Below, piece by piece: positions 10,214 through 17,763 of a stretch of DNA of 64,000 nucleotides; positions within the stretch are counted from its first letter, which is position 1, and each line of letters opens with the position of its first letter. The notes under the pieces were generated by a model. That model made no database searches, was not told where the DNA came from, and saw only the letters and a list, made by a program, of their open reading frames with translations. This DNA comes from Lachnospiraceae bacterium. Its GTDB lineage: Bacteria > Bacillota > Clostridia > Lachnospirales > Lachnospiraceae. The stretch spans positions 1 through 64,000 of the forward strand of contig JAMPGL010000017.1 in NCBI GenBank assembly GCA_023663945.1. Direction: 5' to 3'. A program made the translations under genes and the position numbers.

Positions 10214-10242
10214 ATTATAGTGGTATCCCGGTCTTTTATCAA
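10214..10242 (-). promoter_or_regulatory. Sigma-A promoter of the aminopeptidase P gene
   Basis: On the minus strand TTGATA is followed after 17 bp by a perfect TATAAT. It lies 47 bp upstream of the chosen start codon and just beyond the end of spoVAE. It supports the shorter start and separates this gene from the sporulation gene upstream. Confidence 0.75.
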
Positions 10243-10253
10243 GTAGCCCAGCC

Positions 10254-10610
10254 TCACTTTTTCATCTTAGGATTAAATATAAGACTTGCCAGATAGCCAA
10301 AGACAAGCGCCGCCGAACAGCCCACGGCTCCCGCCTTAAAACCTCCTGCGAAAAGCCCCATAAAGCCCTCCTTATCTACTGCTTCCTTGACCCCTTTCAT
10401 CAGCACATTCCCAAATCCTAAAAGCGGGACAGATGCCCCTGCTCCTGCAAATTCCACAAAAGGCTGATACCAGCCGAATACGCCGATTACCGCACCCAGA
10501 CACACTAGGAGCACCATAATTCTTCCCGGCATCATCTTAGTCTTTTCCATTAAAATCTGAACCAGGGCGCAAATCAGCCCTCCCACCCAAAATGCATTAA
10601 AATAATCCAT
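10254..10610 (-). CDS. spoVAE: Stage V sporulation protein AE
   Basis: This 118-aa inner-forespore-membrane protein is one of the SpoVA proteins that form the channel moving calcium-dipicolinate into the spore and out at germination. It is almost entirely hydrophobic, with about four membrane segments, and carries the family signature GWYQPFVEFAGAGASVPLLGFGN. Length is as expected. GGAGGAAATC precedes the ATG. In Bacillus spoVAE follows spoVAC and spoVAD in one operon; here it stands alone, about 27 kb from spoVAD, behind its own sigma-G-type promoter. A short hairpin (CGGCAG/CTGCCG, 10625-10640) lies in the leader. Confidence 0.93.
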   Translation of the reverse strand: MDYFNAFWVGGLICALVQILMEKTKMMPGRIMVLLVCLGAVIGVFGWYQPFVEFAGAGASVPLLGFGNVLMKGVKEAVDKEGFMGLFAGGFKAGAVGCSAALVFGYLASLIFNPKMKK

Positions 10611-10654
10611 GATTTCCTCCTTGTCGGCAGTCTTCTGCCGGACTTATCATGGAT

Positions 10655-10684
10655 TATTATGTGCTGATTCCTTCCATCTCATTC
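10655..10684 (-). promoter_or_regulatory. Sigma-G-type (forespore) promoter of spoVAE
   Basis: On the minus strand GAATG, 18 bp, then CATAATA fit the sigma-G pattern (GHATR, 17-18 bp, CATNHTA) without mismatch. Transcription would begin about 40 bp upstream of the spoVAE start. The -35 lies within 10 bp of the end of the MBL hydrolase gene, so spoVAE is a separate unit. Confidence 0.75.
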
Positions 10685-10691
10685 TATCTTG

Positions 10692-11426
10692 TCAAAAGTT
10701 TTTAAATTCAAAAACCTGTCCCGGTTCCTTAATCTCCTGAATGACCGGGGCAAACCGTTTTCCAGTCTCCGTCTGTTTATACCGCCGGATGACGGCATAA
10801 TCCTCCCACATATGCATAGGAAACACGGCATCTGCTTCCGCCTTTTGTAGAAAGTAGTCAAGCCCCAGACGGTATCCCTCTTTAAGTCTGGGATCCAAGG
10901 GCACAAATGCCAGCTGAAAATGCCTCTTGGAGAGCTTATCAATCTGTTCCTTATAGTCCTTTTCCATCTGAGCATTCCAGCTCTCGCTTTCCTCTGACCA
11001 GTACCAGTGATTTAAATCCCCTGCATGATAAATGCAGATTCCTTCTGTCTGAACTACAAATGCCGCCCCCTGATCCGTTGAACGCAGTGCGCGCACTGTC
11101 ACTCCTGCTTCCGGGACCTCCATAAGCTCATCATCGTGAAGCCTTGTTACCTTCTTTAAAATCTGCGCCGGTATCCCCTTCCGCTCCAGATAGTTTTCAT
11201 TCAGGCGAATGTCTTTTCCTAGAAAAATCCACGCCTGCTCCTGCTCACCCGCCCATTTAACCGCCGAAAGCTGAAAATGATCCGGATGCTTGTGGCTGGC
11301 AAACAGCAAAAGCTTTTTTCCATGGGGGATTTCCGGAAGCCGCCCCTTATAATAATCAAACACCAGCACATGCTCCGAAAGCTCCACCGCAAATCCGCTG
11401 TGATAAAGATAAGTTACCTTGACCAT
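10692..11426 (-). CDS. MBL-fold metal-dependent hydrolase
   Basis: This 244-aa protein has a metallo-beta-lactamase fold. Metal-binding residues are visible in SHKHPDHF (the HxHxDH motif, about residues 45-51) and in HAGD (about 134-137), with a further His near PMHMWED. It resembles the UlaG/YtnP-like group of small cytoplasmic MBL hydrolases, but the substrate is unknown. GAGGAGAAAC precedes the ATG. The EamA transporter gene ends 37 bp upstream on the same strand, so co-transcription is possible. Confidence 0.8.
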   Translation of the reverse strand: MVKVTYLYHSGFAVELSEHVLVFDYYKGRLPEIPHGKKLLLFASHKHPDHFQLSAVKWAGEQEQAWIFLGKDIRLNENYLERKGIPAQILKKVTRLHDDELMEVPEAGVTVRALRSTDQGAAFVVQTEGICIYHAGDLNHWYWSEESESWNAQMEKDYKEQIDKLSKRHFQLAFVPLDPRLKEGYRLGLDYFLQKAEADAVFPMHMWEDYAVIRRYKQTETGKRFAPVIQEIKEPGQVFEFKNF

Positions 11427-11463
11427 AATGTTTCTCCTCTCATGACCGTTTCAGTCAATATCT

Positions 11464-12360
11464 TCATCCTGCCTCTCTGTTCTCCTTTTCGGGAAGCTGA
11501 GCCAAAATCACGGCGGCAAATACCAGAACACAGCCAAATAACTCCCTGTGGCTTAATTTTTGCCCTAAAATGACCCATCCAGCCAGCATGGAAACCACAG
11601 ACTCCATAGAAAGAATCAGAGATGCGACCGTCGGATCCAAATCCTTCTGACCAATCACCTGCAAAGTATACGCCACTCCGCTGGACATAATTCCCGCATA
11701 GGCAAGAGGAATGATTCCCCCTGCAAAATTAGAAAGCGTCGGATGCTCAAAAATAAGCGCAAGCACACTGCCTATTATTCCCGCTGTGAGAAATTGCAGG
11801 CAGGACAGCTCCACGCCGTCCGCCCTGTCCGAAAAATGGTCAATAACCAAAATATGTACCGAAAACAGGATAGCGCAGATAAATACATAAGTATCCCCTC
11901 TGCTGAGCCGGAGCCCTTCGCTCATGCACAAAAGGTACATCCCTGCTGCCGCAATCAGCGCCGCAATCCATACCTTTCCCGACACCCTCCTTTTTAAAAA
12001 GATTCCCATAATCGGGACAATAATGATGTACAGGGTAGTGATAAACCCAGCTTTTCCCACTGTCGTGTACACAATACCAAATTGCTGCAAAAGAGCTGCG
12101 CTGCAAAGCGCCAGCCCACAGCAGACTCCTCCTATAAGCGTGTCCCTCCGGCTTCCAAATGTCCGCTGTTTTACCGCCTTTCCCTTTCTTCGGTAAACAA
12201 CCAGCGGAAGCAGAACCATACTTCCCATCAAAAACCGTGCCCCGATAAAAGTAAAAGGGCCCATATAATCCATGCCCACACTCTGAGCCACAAATGCCAC
12301 GCCCCAGATAAAGGCGGCTAAAAACAATAAAAAACTGCTTCTCAGTGCTGTCTTTTTCAT
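11464..12360 (-). CDS. EamA/DMT-family transporter
   Basis: This integral membrane protein of 298 aa has about ten transmembrane segments in two homologous halves, as in the drug/metabolite transporter superfamily. The first repeat holds FLAAFIWGVAFVAQSVGM and the second SGVAYTLQVIGQKDLDPTVASLIL. Such proteins usually export amino acids or other metabolites; the substrate is not predictable. I take the start at MKKTALRSSF, preceded by CAGGAGAAAAAG, rather than the ATG 19 codons upstream, which would overlap the ridA-like gene. Confidence 0.85.
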   Translation of the reverse strand: MKKTALRSSFLLFLAAFIWGVAFVAQSVGMDYMGPFTFIGARFLMGSMVLLPLVVYRRKGKAVKQRTFGSRRDTLIGGVCCGLALCSAALLQQFGIVYTTVGKAGFITTLYIIIVPIMGIFLKRRVSGKVWIAALIAAAGMYLLCMSEGLRLSRGDTYVFICAILFSVHILVIDHFSDRADGVELSCLQFLTAGIIGSVLALIFEHPTLSNFAGGIIPLAYAGIMSSGVAYTLQVIGQKDLDPTVASLILSMESVVSMLAGWVILGQKLSHRELFGCVLVFAAVILAQLPEKENREAG

Positions 12361-12403
12361 CTTTTTCTCCTGAATGTCCAAATCCGAATCCCAAATATTG
12401 CTT

Positions 12404-12778
12404 TTATAAAACTGCAATCACTTCCACTTCGCACAGAACATTCCTGGGAAGCTGTTTCACTGCCACACAGCTTCTGGCGGGTTTTCCTGTAAAATACTGC
12501 TCATATACACTGTTAAATGCCGCAAAATCCTCCATGTCCGATAAATAACAGGTGGTTTTTACAACATTTTCATAGGCAGTTCCCGCTTCTTTTAAGATTT
12601 CTCCTACATTGAGCATTACCTGCTGCGCCTGCGCCGTAATATCGCCCTCCTGAATCTCTCCCGTTTCCGGTATGATAGGAATCTGACCGGATGCAAATAG
12701 CATACCGTTTGCAATAATCCCCTGTGAATACGGTCCAATTGCCGCTGGTGCTTTTGTTGTTGATACTTTGGTTAACAT
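12404..12778 (-). CDS. RidA family protein (enamine/imine deaminase)
   Basis: RidA proteins hydrolyse reactive 2-aminoacrylate and other enamine/imine intermediates released by PLP enzymes, which protects the cell. The 124-aa length is typical. Signature elements are AIGPYSQGI (about residues 17-25), ASGQIPI and the C-terminal PARSCVAVKQLPRNVLCEVEVIAV, which includes the conserved Arg of the active site. GGAGGAAAG precedes the ATG. It acts as a cytoplasmic trimer in known members. Confidence 0.93.
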   Translation of the reverse strand: MLTKVSTTKAPAAIGPYSQGIIANGMLFASGQIPIIPETGEIQEGDITAQAQQVMLNVGEILKEAGTAYENVVKTTCYLSDMEDFAAFNSVYEQYFTGKPARSCVAVKQLPRNVLCEVEVIAVL

Positions 12779-12834
12779 AACTTTCCTCCATTCTTATCAT
12801 TCTTATCATTATTTCATCCTATGATTTTAAAATC

Positions 12835-13071
12835 TTATTCCTCAAATTGTGCTGTCACATAAAATCCTCTCTCATTTTCAATCACGCTGACCACAACTCC
12901 CTCCCTTGCCAAAAGCCTTTCTCTGAAAGGAATGTTCCCTGACATAGCAAGCGCCGGGTCAATGGTATAATAATAATTACTGGGAAGCACTCCCTCCGTT
13001 ACCGTAACCGGATCGCCCTCCTTCAAAAGCCCCGGACGCTCCATCTTAAATTCCATTCTGCGCATAGACAT
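12835..13071 (-). CDS. Small hypothetical protein, 78 aa
   Basis: I do not recognise this protein. It is soluble, with no membrane segment or signal peptide, and has a beta-rich appearance (PVTVTEGVLPSNYYYTIDPALAMSG, then VVVSVIENERGFYVTAQFEE). The frame is open between the methyltransferase-like gene and ridA on the same strand, and GGATGGGGA lies upstream of two closely spaced ATGs (residues 1 and 3). It sits 24 bp after the upstream gene, so it is probably co-transcribed with it. Confidence 0.6.
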   Translation of the reverse strand: MSMRRMEFKMERPGLLKEGDPVTVTEGVLPSNYYYTIDPALAMSGNIPFRERLLAREGVVVSVIENERGFYVTAQFEE

Positions 13072-13095
13072 TCCCCATCCTTTCTTACAGCGGAC

Positions 13096-13689
13096 TCACC
13101 TGCGTCTTCCCAAATATCTGTTGACGCGTCTTTCATACGCAAGGTATTCCGCTCCAAATGCCTCCTGCAAAAACGGTTCCTCATTATTCACAATCTGCAA
13201 ATGAAGCATTAAGCATGCCGCTACACTGACCACCCACAACGGCACATTAAAAAACAGACACATGATGCCGATGTAAACCAGATCAAATCCCAAAAATGCG
13301 GGATTCCTGCTGATTTGAAAAACGCCCGCAGTGACCAGCGACGTCTTATCCGCAGAAGGCACTCCTGCACGCCAGCTGTCCTTCATCGTGTAAACTGCGG
13401 TCATGAAAAAAGCCGTTCCGGCAATCGTTAACACTAATCCGATTATCCTCAGCCAAGTTGGAAAAACGCTGGTGTTTAACACAATAGAGACGACTTCCAC
13501 CACAACCACAAGGTATGTTATTATTTTCATGAAAATCTCAATCGTCTTTGTAAAACCTGTTTTGCCTTTTCCCATTTGATCCGTCTGTATGCCTGCTTTT
13601 CTCTGCATCAGCATTTTATGTAGGTAGCACCCGTAAAATAATGTCAGTGCCGTTATTGCTAAAATCTGAAATATCATTTTCCTTCCCAT
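13096..13689 (-). CDS. Isoprenylcysteine carboxyl methyltransferase-like membrane protein
   Basis: This 197-aa protein has four to five membrane segments and the conserved C-terminal part of the ICMT/phospholipid-methyltransferase family. RNPAFLGFDL (about residues 125-134) and NEEPFLQEAFGAEYLAYERRVNRYLG would bind S-adenosylmethionine. Bacterial members methylate lipids or small lipophilic substrates; the target here is unknown. The AT-rich AbiE cassette begins immediately upstream in the opposite direction. Confidence 0.8.
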   Translation of the reverse strand: MGRKMIFQILAITALTLFYGCYLHKMLMQRKAGIQTDQMGKGKTGFTKTIEIFMKIITYLVVVVEVVSIVLNTSVFPTWLRIIGLVLTIAGTAFFMTAVYTMKDSWRAGVPSADKTSLVTAGVFQISRNPAFLGFDLVYIGIMCLFFNVPLWVVSVAACLMLHLQIVNNEEPFLQEAFGAEYLAYERRVNRYLGRRR

Positions 13690-13831
13690 TCCAATCGCTT
13701 GCCTGTTGTCAACTGTAATAATTTACAGACTCCTCATTTTCTAATTGAAGATTATAGCACAACCTTATGCACAATTCCATTAAAATCATCTGACTTAATA
13801 CCGAAACATAATCGATTAATGCAAGAGCATT

Positions 13832-13909
13832 ATACAAAAACTAATTATTTTTTGAACAATGTTGATTTTGTTTTTATAATTATATATAATATAACTTAAT
13901 ACAAAAACT
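13832..13909 (+). promoter_or_regulatory. Promoter and likely operator of the abiE pair
   Basis: TTGATT (13862-13867), 17 bp and TATAAT (13885-13890) form a strong sigma-A promoter 58 bp ahead of the AbiEi-like start. The 11-bp direct repeat ATACAAAAACT flanks it at 13832-13842 and 13899-13909. AbiEi proteins repress their own promoter, so these repeats are candidate operators; that is inference. The rest of 13690-13947 is AT-rich without a gene. Confidence 0.6.
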
Positions 13910-13947
13910 TTAAAATAATTGTACAAATCACTTTGGAGGCGATATAT

Positions 13948-14547
13948 ATGAATGCCGCTACAGATTATGAGGCAATATTTGAGCGATATAGTGGAATAAT
14001 GCGCACATGCGAACTTACAAAAGAAGGAATCTCCTATCAGACACTTCAAAATCTAATGAGAGAGGGAAGTGTAGAGAAGATTAAATATGGTTACTATCAA
14101 TGGCAAAATGAAAAAGCATTTACAGAAGCCTCGGTTATCTGTTCACTATTTCCAGAAGCAGTTATCTGTGATGTGTCCGCCGCAATGTATTACGGATATA
14201 CAGACCGTACTCCAGAAATTTGGCACATAGCCGTAAATAATAAATCAGCAAGAAACAAGTTTAAACTGGATTTTCCCAAAATAAAGCCACATTTTATTGA
14301 TGAAAAGAGACTGAGTATCGGCGTAAGCGTTGGAAATATTGACGGAATTGCCGTGAATATCTATGATCGGGAACGTATTGTTTGTGATTGCCTTCGGCAT
14401 ATTGATACAATGGATGGAGAAATATTTAATACCATAATTCAACGATACGTTAATGATGCACAAAAGGATGCTGCAAGACTGATGGAATATGCCTCAAAAC
14501 TTGGTGTAGAAAAAAAGGCAAGAAGGGTGATTGGCATATGGCTTTAA
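13948..14547 (+). CDS. AbiEi-type antitoxin / transcriptional repressor
   Basis: This 199-aa protein resembles the AbiEi antitoxins of type IV toxin-antitoxin systems. An N-terminal winged helix (LTKEGISYQTLQNLMREGSVEKIKYGYYQW) precedes the antitoxin domain (CDVSAAMYYGYTDRTPEIWHIAV and YDRERIVCDCLRHID). AbiEi represses the operon and counters the toxin without binding it directly. I start at MNAATDYE, since GGAGGCG lies 6 bases upstream; a TTG 5 codons earlier falls on the ribosome site itself. The stop overlaps the toxin start by 10 bp. Base composition is clearly more AT-rich than the neighbouring core genes, which suggests acquisition. Confidence 0.85.
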   Translation: MNAATDYEAIFERYSGIMRTCELTKEGISYQTLQNLMREGSVEKIKYGYYQWQNEKAFTEASVICSLFPEAVICDVSAAMYYGYTDRTPEIWHIAVNNKSARNKFKLDFPKIKPHFIDEKRLSIGVSVGNIDGIAVNIYDRERIVCDCLRHIDTMDGEIFNTIIQRYVNDAQKDAARLMEYASKLGVEKKARRVIGIWL

Positions 14548-15470
14548 AAGAAATAAAAGACATGGGGGCTTCCGTGCTTACAAGATTAAAAAAACAGGCA
14601 AAGGAAACAGGCATGAACTATCAGACCTGTTTGCAGCTCTTTGCCCAAGAAGAATTTTTGAGAAAACTGGAAAAATCAAAATACTCGGAAAACTTCATTT
14701 TGAAGGGCGGAATGCTGTTATACATAATTTCTAATTTTGAAGGAAGACCCACAATGGATATTGATTTTATGCTCAGACAAATATCCAACAATGTTCCTGA
14801 GATGGAATCAATCATCAAGGAAGTTTGCCAAATAGACACTCATAATGATTTTATCAGCATGGAAGTTCTTGGAGCAAGAAAAATTACGCCAGACAAGAAA
14901 TATCCCGGTATAGGCATAAGCCTAATGGCTCATATAAAAAATGTCAGGATTCCATTTTCAGTTGATATTGGCGTTGATGATGTAATAGTTCCCGGGGCAA
15001 TTAAAAGAACTGTCACAACAAGGCTGGCAGGATTTAAAGCACCCAACATCTATACATATTCGTTAGAAAGCACAATAGCAGAAAAACTTGATGCTATCCT
15101 AAAAAGAATGACTGCTTCCAGCCGCATGAAAGATTTTTATGATATTTATTATTGGTCGCAATTGAGAGACTTTGACGGCAGAACGCTGCAAAAGGCAATT
15201 TATGAGACTTTACAACATAGAGCAACTGCATATGAAAAAGACAGTTTGGAAAAGATAAAAGCTTTTGAGCAAAATACTTTTCTTCAAGCTCTATGGAACA
15301 ATTATAATCCCGGATTAGGACTTGAAAAACCCGACTTTCATACTGTACTGACAAAAATAAATCTATTTATAAGCCCTCTATATGAAGCAATGTTAAACGA
15401 AATTGAATTTGAGGGGGTTTGGTCAGCCCCAAAAAATACTTGGATCATCAAATCTCCTACTGCCCCGTAA
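14538..15470 (+). CDS. AbiEii/AbiGii-family nucleotidyltransferase toxin
   Basis: This 310-aa protein belongs to the AbiEii toxin family, nucleotidyltransferases that act on RNA; relatives modify tRNA 3' ends and stop growth, aborting phage infection. It shows the fold signature KGGMLLY (about residues 56-62) and the metal-binding TMDIDF (about 73-78), then STIAEKLDAI and a conserved RMKDFYDIYYW. It overlaps the antitoxin frame by 10 bp. The last residues (WIIKSPTAP) are read through the 3' end of the convergent spoVAB, a 14-bp overlap, so the native C-terminus may have been altered when the cassette arrived. Confidence 0.87.
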   Translation: MALKEIKDMGASVLTRLKKQAKETGMNYQTCLQLFAQEEFLRKLEKSKYSENFILKGGMLLYIISNFEGRPTMDIDFMLRQISNNVPEMESIIKEVCQIDTHNDFISMEVLGARKITPDKKYPGIGISLMAHIKNVRIPFSVDIGVDDVIVPGAIKRTVTTRLAGFKAPNIYTYSLESTIAEKLDAILKRMTASSRMKDFYDIYYWSQLRDFDGRTLQKAIYETLQHRATAYEKDSLEKIKAFEQNTFLQALWNNYNPGLGLEKPDFHTVLTKINLFISPLYEAMLNEIEFEGVWSAPKNTWIIKSPTAP

Positions 15471-15966
15471 GAAAAATCCCTTTAGCAAAATAAATCAGGC
15501 TCCCCGCCAGCTTTCCAAGCGCCGCGGCGCTTATTGCCACTCCCAGCCCATGACGAAAGCCGATTCTCCTTGCAAAAATGGGAATAGAGTTCAACATCTC
15601 AGCAATTGCAAGCGCAAGGCATCCCACAAAAATACCTGCAAAAATACCAAAAATAATAAAAAACAAATTCCCGCCTGCCTGCATGATTTCCGCAGTCCGG
15701 CTTCCAAATGCCTGCCTCCCGCGTAACATGCTGCCGATATCAATCCACTCATAAAACACGCTGAAAAATCCGCCGGTCAGGGTTCCAAATACTACTGCCT
15801 CTTCCAGCGCAAATATCTTTTGGGCAACATGCATTTTTCCTGCAAACCGCGGAATCAATCCCACGGAAACCAAAACGGTAAACACGCCTGCTGATGCCAG
15901 AAACCCAAAGCTCAGCCCGCAGACACACATAAAAACCTGTTTAAAAAACATCTGTTTAAGAAACAT
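15457..15966 (-). CDS. spoVAB: Stage V sporulation protein AB
   Basis: SpoVAB is a small inner-membrane protein made in the forespore and needed with the other SpoVA proteins for dipicolinate uptake. The 169-aa chain has four to five membrane segments and the family stretch FALEEAVVFGTLTGGFFSVFYEWIDIG, with a late NSIPIFARR. I start at MFLKQMFF: this ATG overlaps the end of spoVAA by 11 bp and a GGGAGGGG site lies upstream. A longer frame exists but lies wholly inside spoVAA. Its 3' end overlaps the convergent AbiEii gene. Confidence 0.88.
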   Translation of the reverse strand: MFLKQMFFKQVFMCVCGLSFGFLASAGVFTVLVSVGLIPRFAGKMHVAQKIFALEEAVVFGTLTGGFFSVFYEWIDIGSMLRGRQAFGSRTAEIMQAGGNLFFIIFGIFAGIFVGCLALAIAEMLNSIPIFARRIGFRHGLGVAISAAALGKLAGSLIYFAKGIFLTGQ

Positions 15967-16585
15967 CAATGCTTTTCCCCTCCCTGTCAGCGGTTTCAAT
16001 AAGCGCCTTATTGACATCCGTCTCATAAACCCGCATCTCTACTTCGATAGGCGTAGGATCCTTTGTGATCCGCCTTCCGCCAATATGATTAAAAAACAGG
16101 ATAATTCCAACCGCCAGCCCCAGCGAATAAGAGATTTCCAAGACACTGTATCCGTCTGAGGGCACTCCCATCACCAGTTCATACACTTTGGCAAAAATCT
16201 TGTTAATACTAATATCATTATGAAACGCCATAATCGTAAACCCGGTTCCAAAAAAACTGATTGCCGCCACAAAAACCATTTTTAACGTCTGAACCAGTCC
16301 CTTATGCCTGCTTACATTCACCAGTTCAATCAACGTAGCGTTTTCTCCCACGCTGATCACCGTAATCCCCTCGCATTCTTTTTCCATCAGCTCAATAACC
16401 TTTAAAATGCTTACCACTTGGCGCTTCTGTTCCTTTTCATGAAAATGATGCACCCTGACAGCCTTAACCTTTGCACTGATATTTTTGTCGGCACAATAAA
16501 CGGAGGCAATGTCCTTCACACTCACCTGTGGCTCCATTACCTCCGCATTTTGTTCTGCTTTTAAATAAACAACTGTGTTCGCCAT
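15956..16585 (-). CDS. spoVAA: Stage V sporulation protein AA
   Basis: SpoVAA is the first protein of the SpoVA set, with a soluble N-terminal domain (about residues 1-110, including the ILKVIELMEKECEGITVISVG strand-helix region) and two C-terminal membrane segments. The 209-aa length fits the family. I prefer the start MANTVVYLKAE with AGAGG upstream; the ATG at 16603 is also possible. The ATG at 16627 is only a few bases from the predicted transcription start, so it is unlikely. It is cotranscribed with spoVAB by overlap, from its own sigma-G-type promoter. Confidence 0.88.
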   Translation of the reverse strand: MANTVVYLKAEQNAEVMEPQVSVKDIASVYCADKNISAKVKAVRVHHFHEKEQKRQVVSILKVIELMEKECEGITVISVGENATLIELVNVSRHKGLVQTLKMVFVAAISFFGTGFTIMAFHNDISINKIFAKVYELVMGVPSDGYSVLEISYSLGLAVGIILFFNHIGGRRITKDPTPIEVEMRVYETDVNKALIETADREGKSIDVS

Positions 16586-16639
16586 CCTGCACCTCTGCTT
16601 CATTTCCGCCGTTTTCGCAAAAATCATGCTTCTATCGGT

Positions 16640-16668
16640 TAGTATGACCGCACTTTTATTTTCTATTC
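16640..16668 (-). promoter_or_regulatory. Sigma-G-type promoter of spoVAA-spoVAB
   Basis: On the minus strand GAATA, 17 bp, then CATACTA match the sigma-G consensus at every position. The site begins 2 bp beyond the stop codon of the upstream phosphatase-like gene and lies about 55 bp ahead of the preferred spoVAA start. Confidence 0.8.
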
Positions 16669-16669
16669 C

Positions 16670-17746
16670 TTATTTTAATATAAACTGCATTAAAACCGGA
16701 TCATGGTCTGAAAATTCATATCCCCAATCCATATTTTGATAAAAATTCACCTCCACATTATCGGAAACAATGAACCCGTCAAGCGTCACCGTATAAGTAT
16801 GCCCCTCCGTATATGGTTCATTGGCGTTTCTACAGGAATTATGTTCCACGTCAGAGGCTTTTGCTGAATCAATTGCCATATGAAATCCTTCCGGAAGCTT
16901 GTCCTTGGGAAAGGGATAAGCCCACTCCGGAACATCCTCACCGTCGGCATCTTTTAGGTTGTGGTTAAAATCGCCTCCGCAGATTACATAATTTCCAAGA
17001 TTATAATCCGCCTCCATGTCCCTGCAGAGCGTGGCAATCTGCCCTTCGCGGATCGCATCATTGCTTCCGTAAGCCGACATATGAATATTATAAATGCACA
17101 GCTGTTTGTCATTCTCCGTTGAAATGCGGGAAATAGAATAACACCTGTCCAGGTCAAGGATTTTGCTGAATGACTCTGAAATCGGCAGGCTTCTCCGCAT
17201 AGAGTCTTTAATTTCCTCTCTGGAATATGTCACCAGTCCGCTTTCACTTGCCCCATGAGGCTGCCAGGGAGGATAGAACAAAAACGGGGAATCATAATCC
17301 TGAGCATAGTTATAGTAATAACCTCTCACATACTGATTCAAGAGCTCCAGCTCGTCCACATGATAGCTTCTGGTGCTGTCACGGTCTACCTCCTGCAACA
17401 GAATGAAATCCGGGTTAACATTGGTGATAATCTCCCCCATTGCAGAAACTCCCGCCAAAACACTTTCTTCATCCTTCGCCCAGGAAGACTTACCGCCGTC
17501 CATAAAAAAGCTGAAATCCTTACGATACGCGCCAAATCCAATATTGTAAGTAAGAATCAGATAGTCCCCTCCCTCTTCAAGCGCAAAATCCTCATCAAAA
17601 TAAGTGTTTGCACCGCTTCTGTTAACTTCAAGGGGCAGCCGGTCCGGCAGACGGTAATAGGTGCGGAACACATACCAAACATAGATACCCGCCGCCAGAA
17701 TAAGAACGATTGTTATTATTAAAACGCGTTTTAATATTTTTTTCAA
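16670..17746 (-). CDS. Membrane-anchored endonuclease/exonuclease/phosphatase family protein
   Basis: This 358-aa protein starts with Lys/Arg residues and a hydrophobic segment (about residues 8-28), so it is a signal anchor with the catalytic domain outside. That domain is of the EEP (DNase I/inositol phosphatase) superfamily: LTYNIGFG, LQEVDRDSTR (metal-binding Glu), YNIHMSAYG, GGDFNHNL and the C-terminal SDHDPVLMQF. EEP members cut nucleic acids or phosphate esters; the substrate is not evident. It lies just downstream of the AAA-ATPase-like gene on the same strand, with 17 bp between. Confidence 0.82.
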   Translation of the reverse strand: MKKILKRVLIITIVLILAAGIYVWYVFRTYYRLPDRLPLEVNRSGANTYFDEDFALEEGGDYLILTYNIGFGAYRKDFSFFMDGGKSSWAKDEESVLAGVSAMGEIITNVNPDFILLQEVDRDSTRSYHVDELELLNQYVRGYYYNYAQDYDSPFLFYPPWQPHGASESGLVTYSREEIKDSMRRSLPISESFSKILDLDRCYSISRISTENDKQLCIYNIHMSAYGSNDAIREGQIATLCRDMEADYNLGNYVICGGDFNHNLKDADGEDVPEWAYPFPKDKLPEGFHMAIDSAKASDVEHNSCRNANEPYTEGHTYTVTLDGFIVSDNVEVNFYQNMDWGYEFSDHDPVLMQFILK

Positions 17747-17763
17747 GAAATCTCTCCTTTAAG

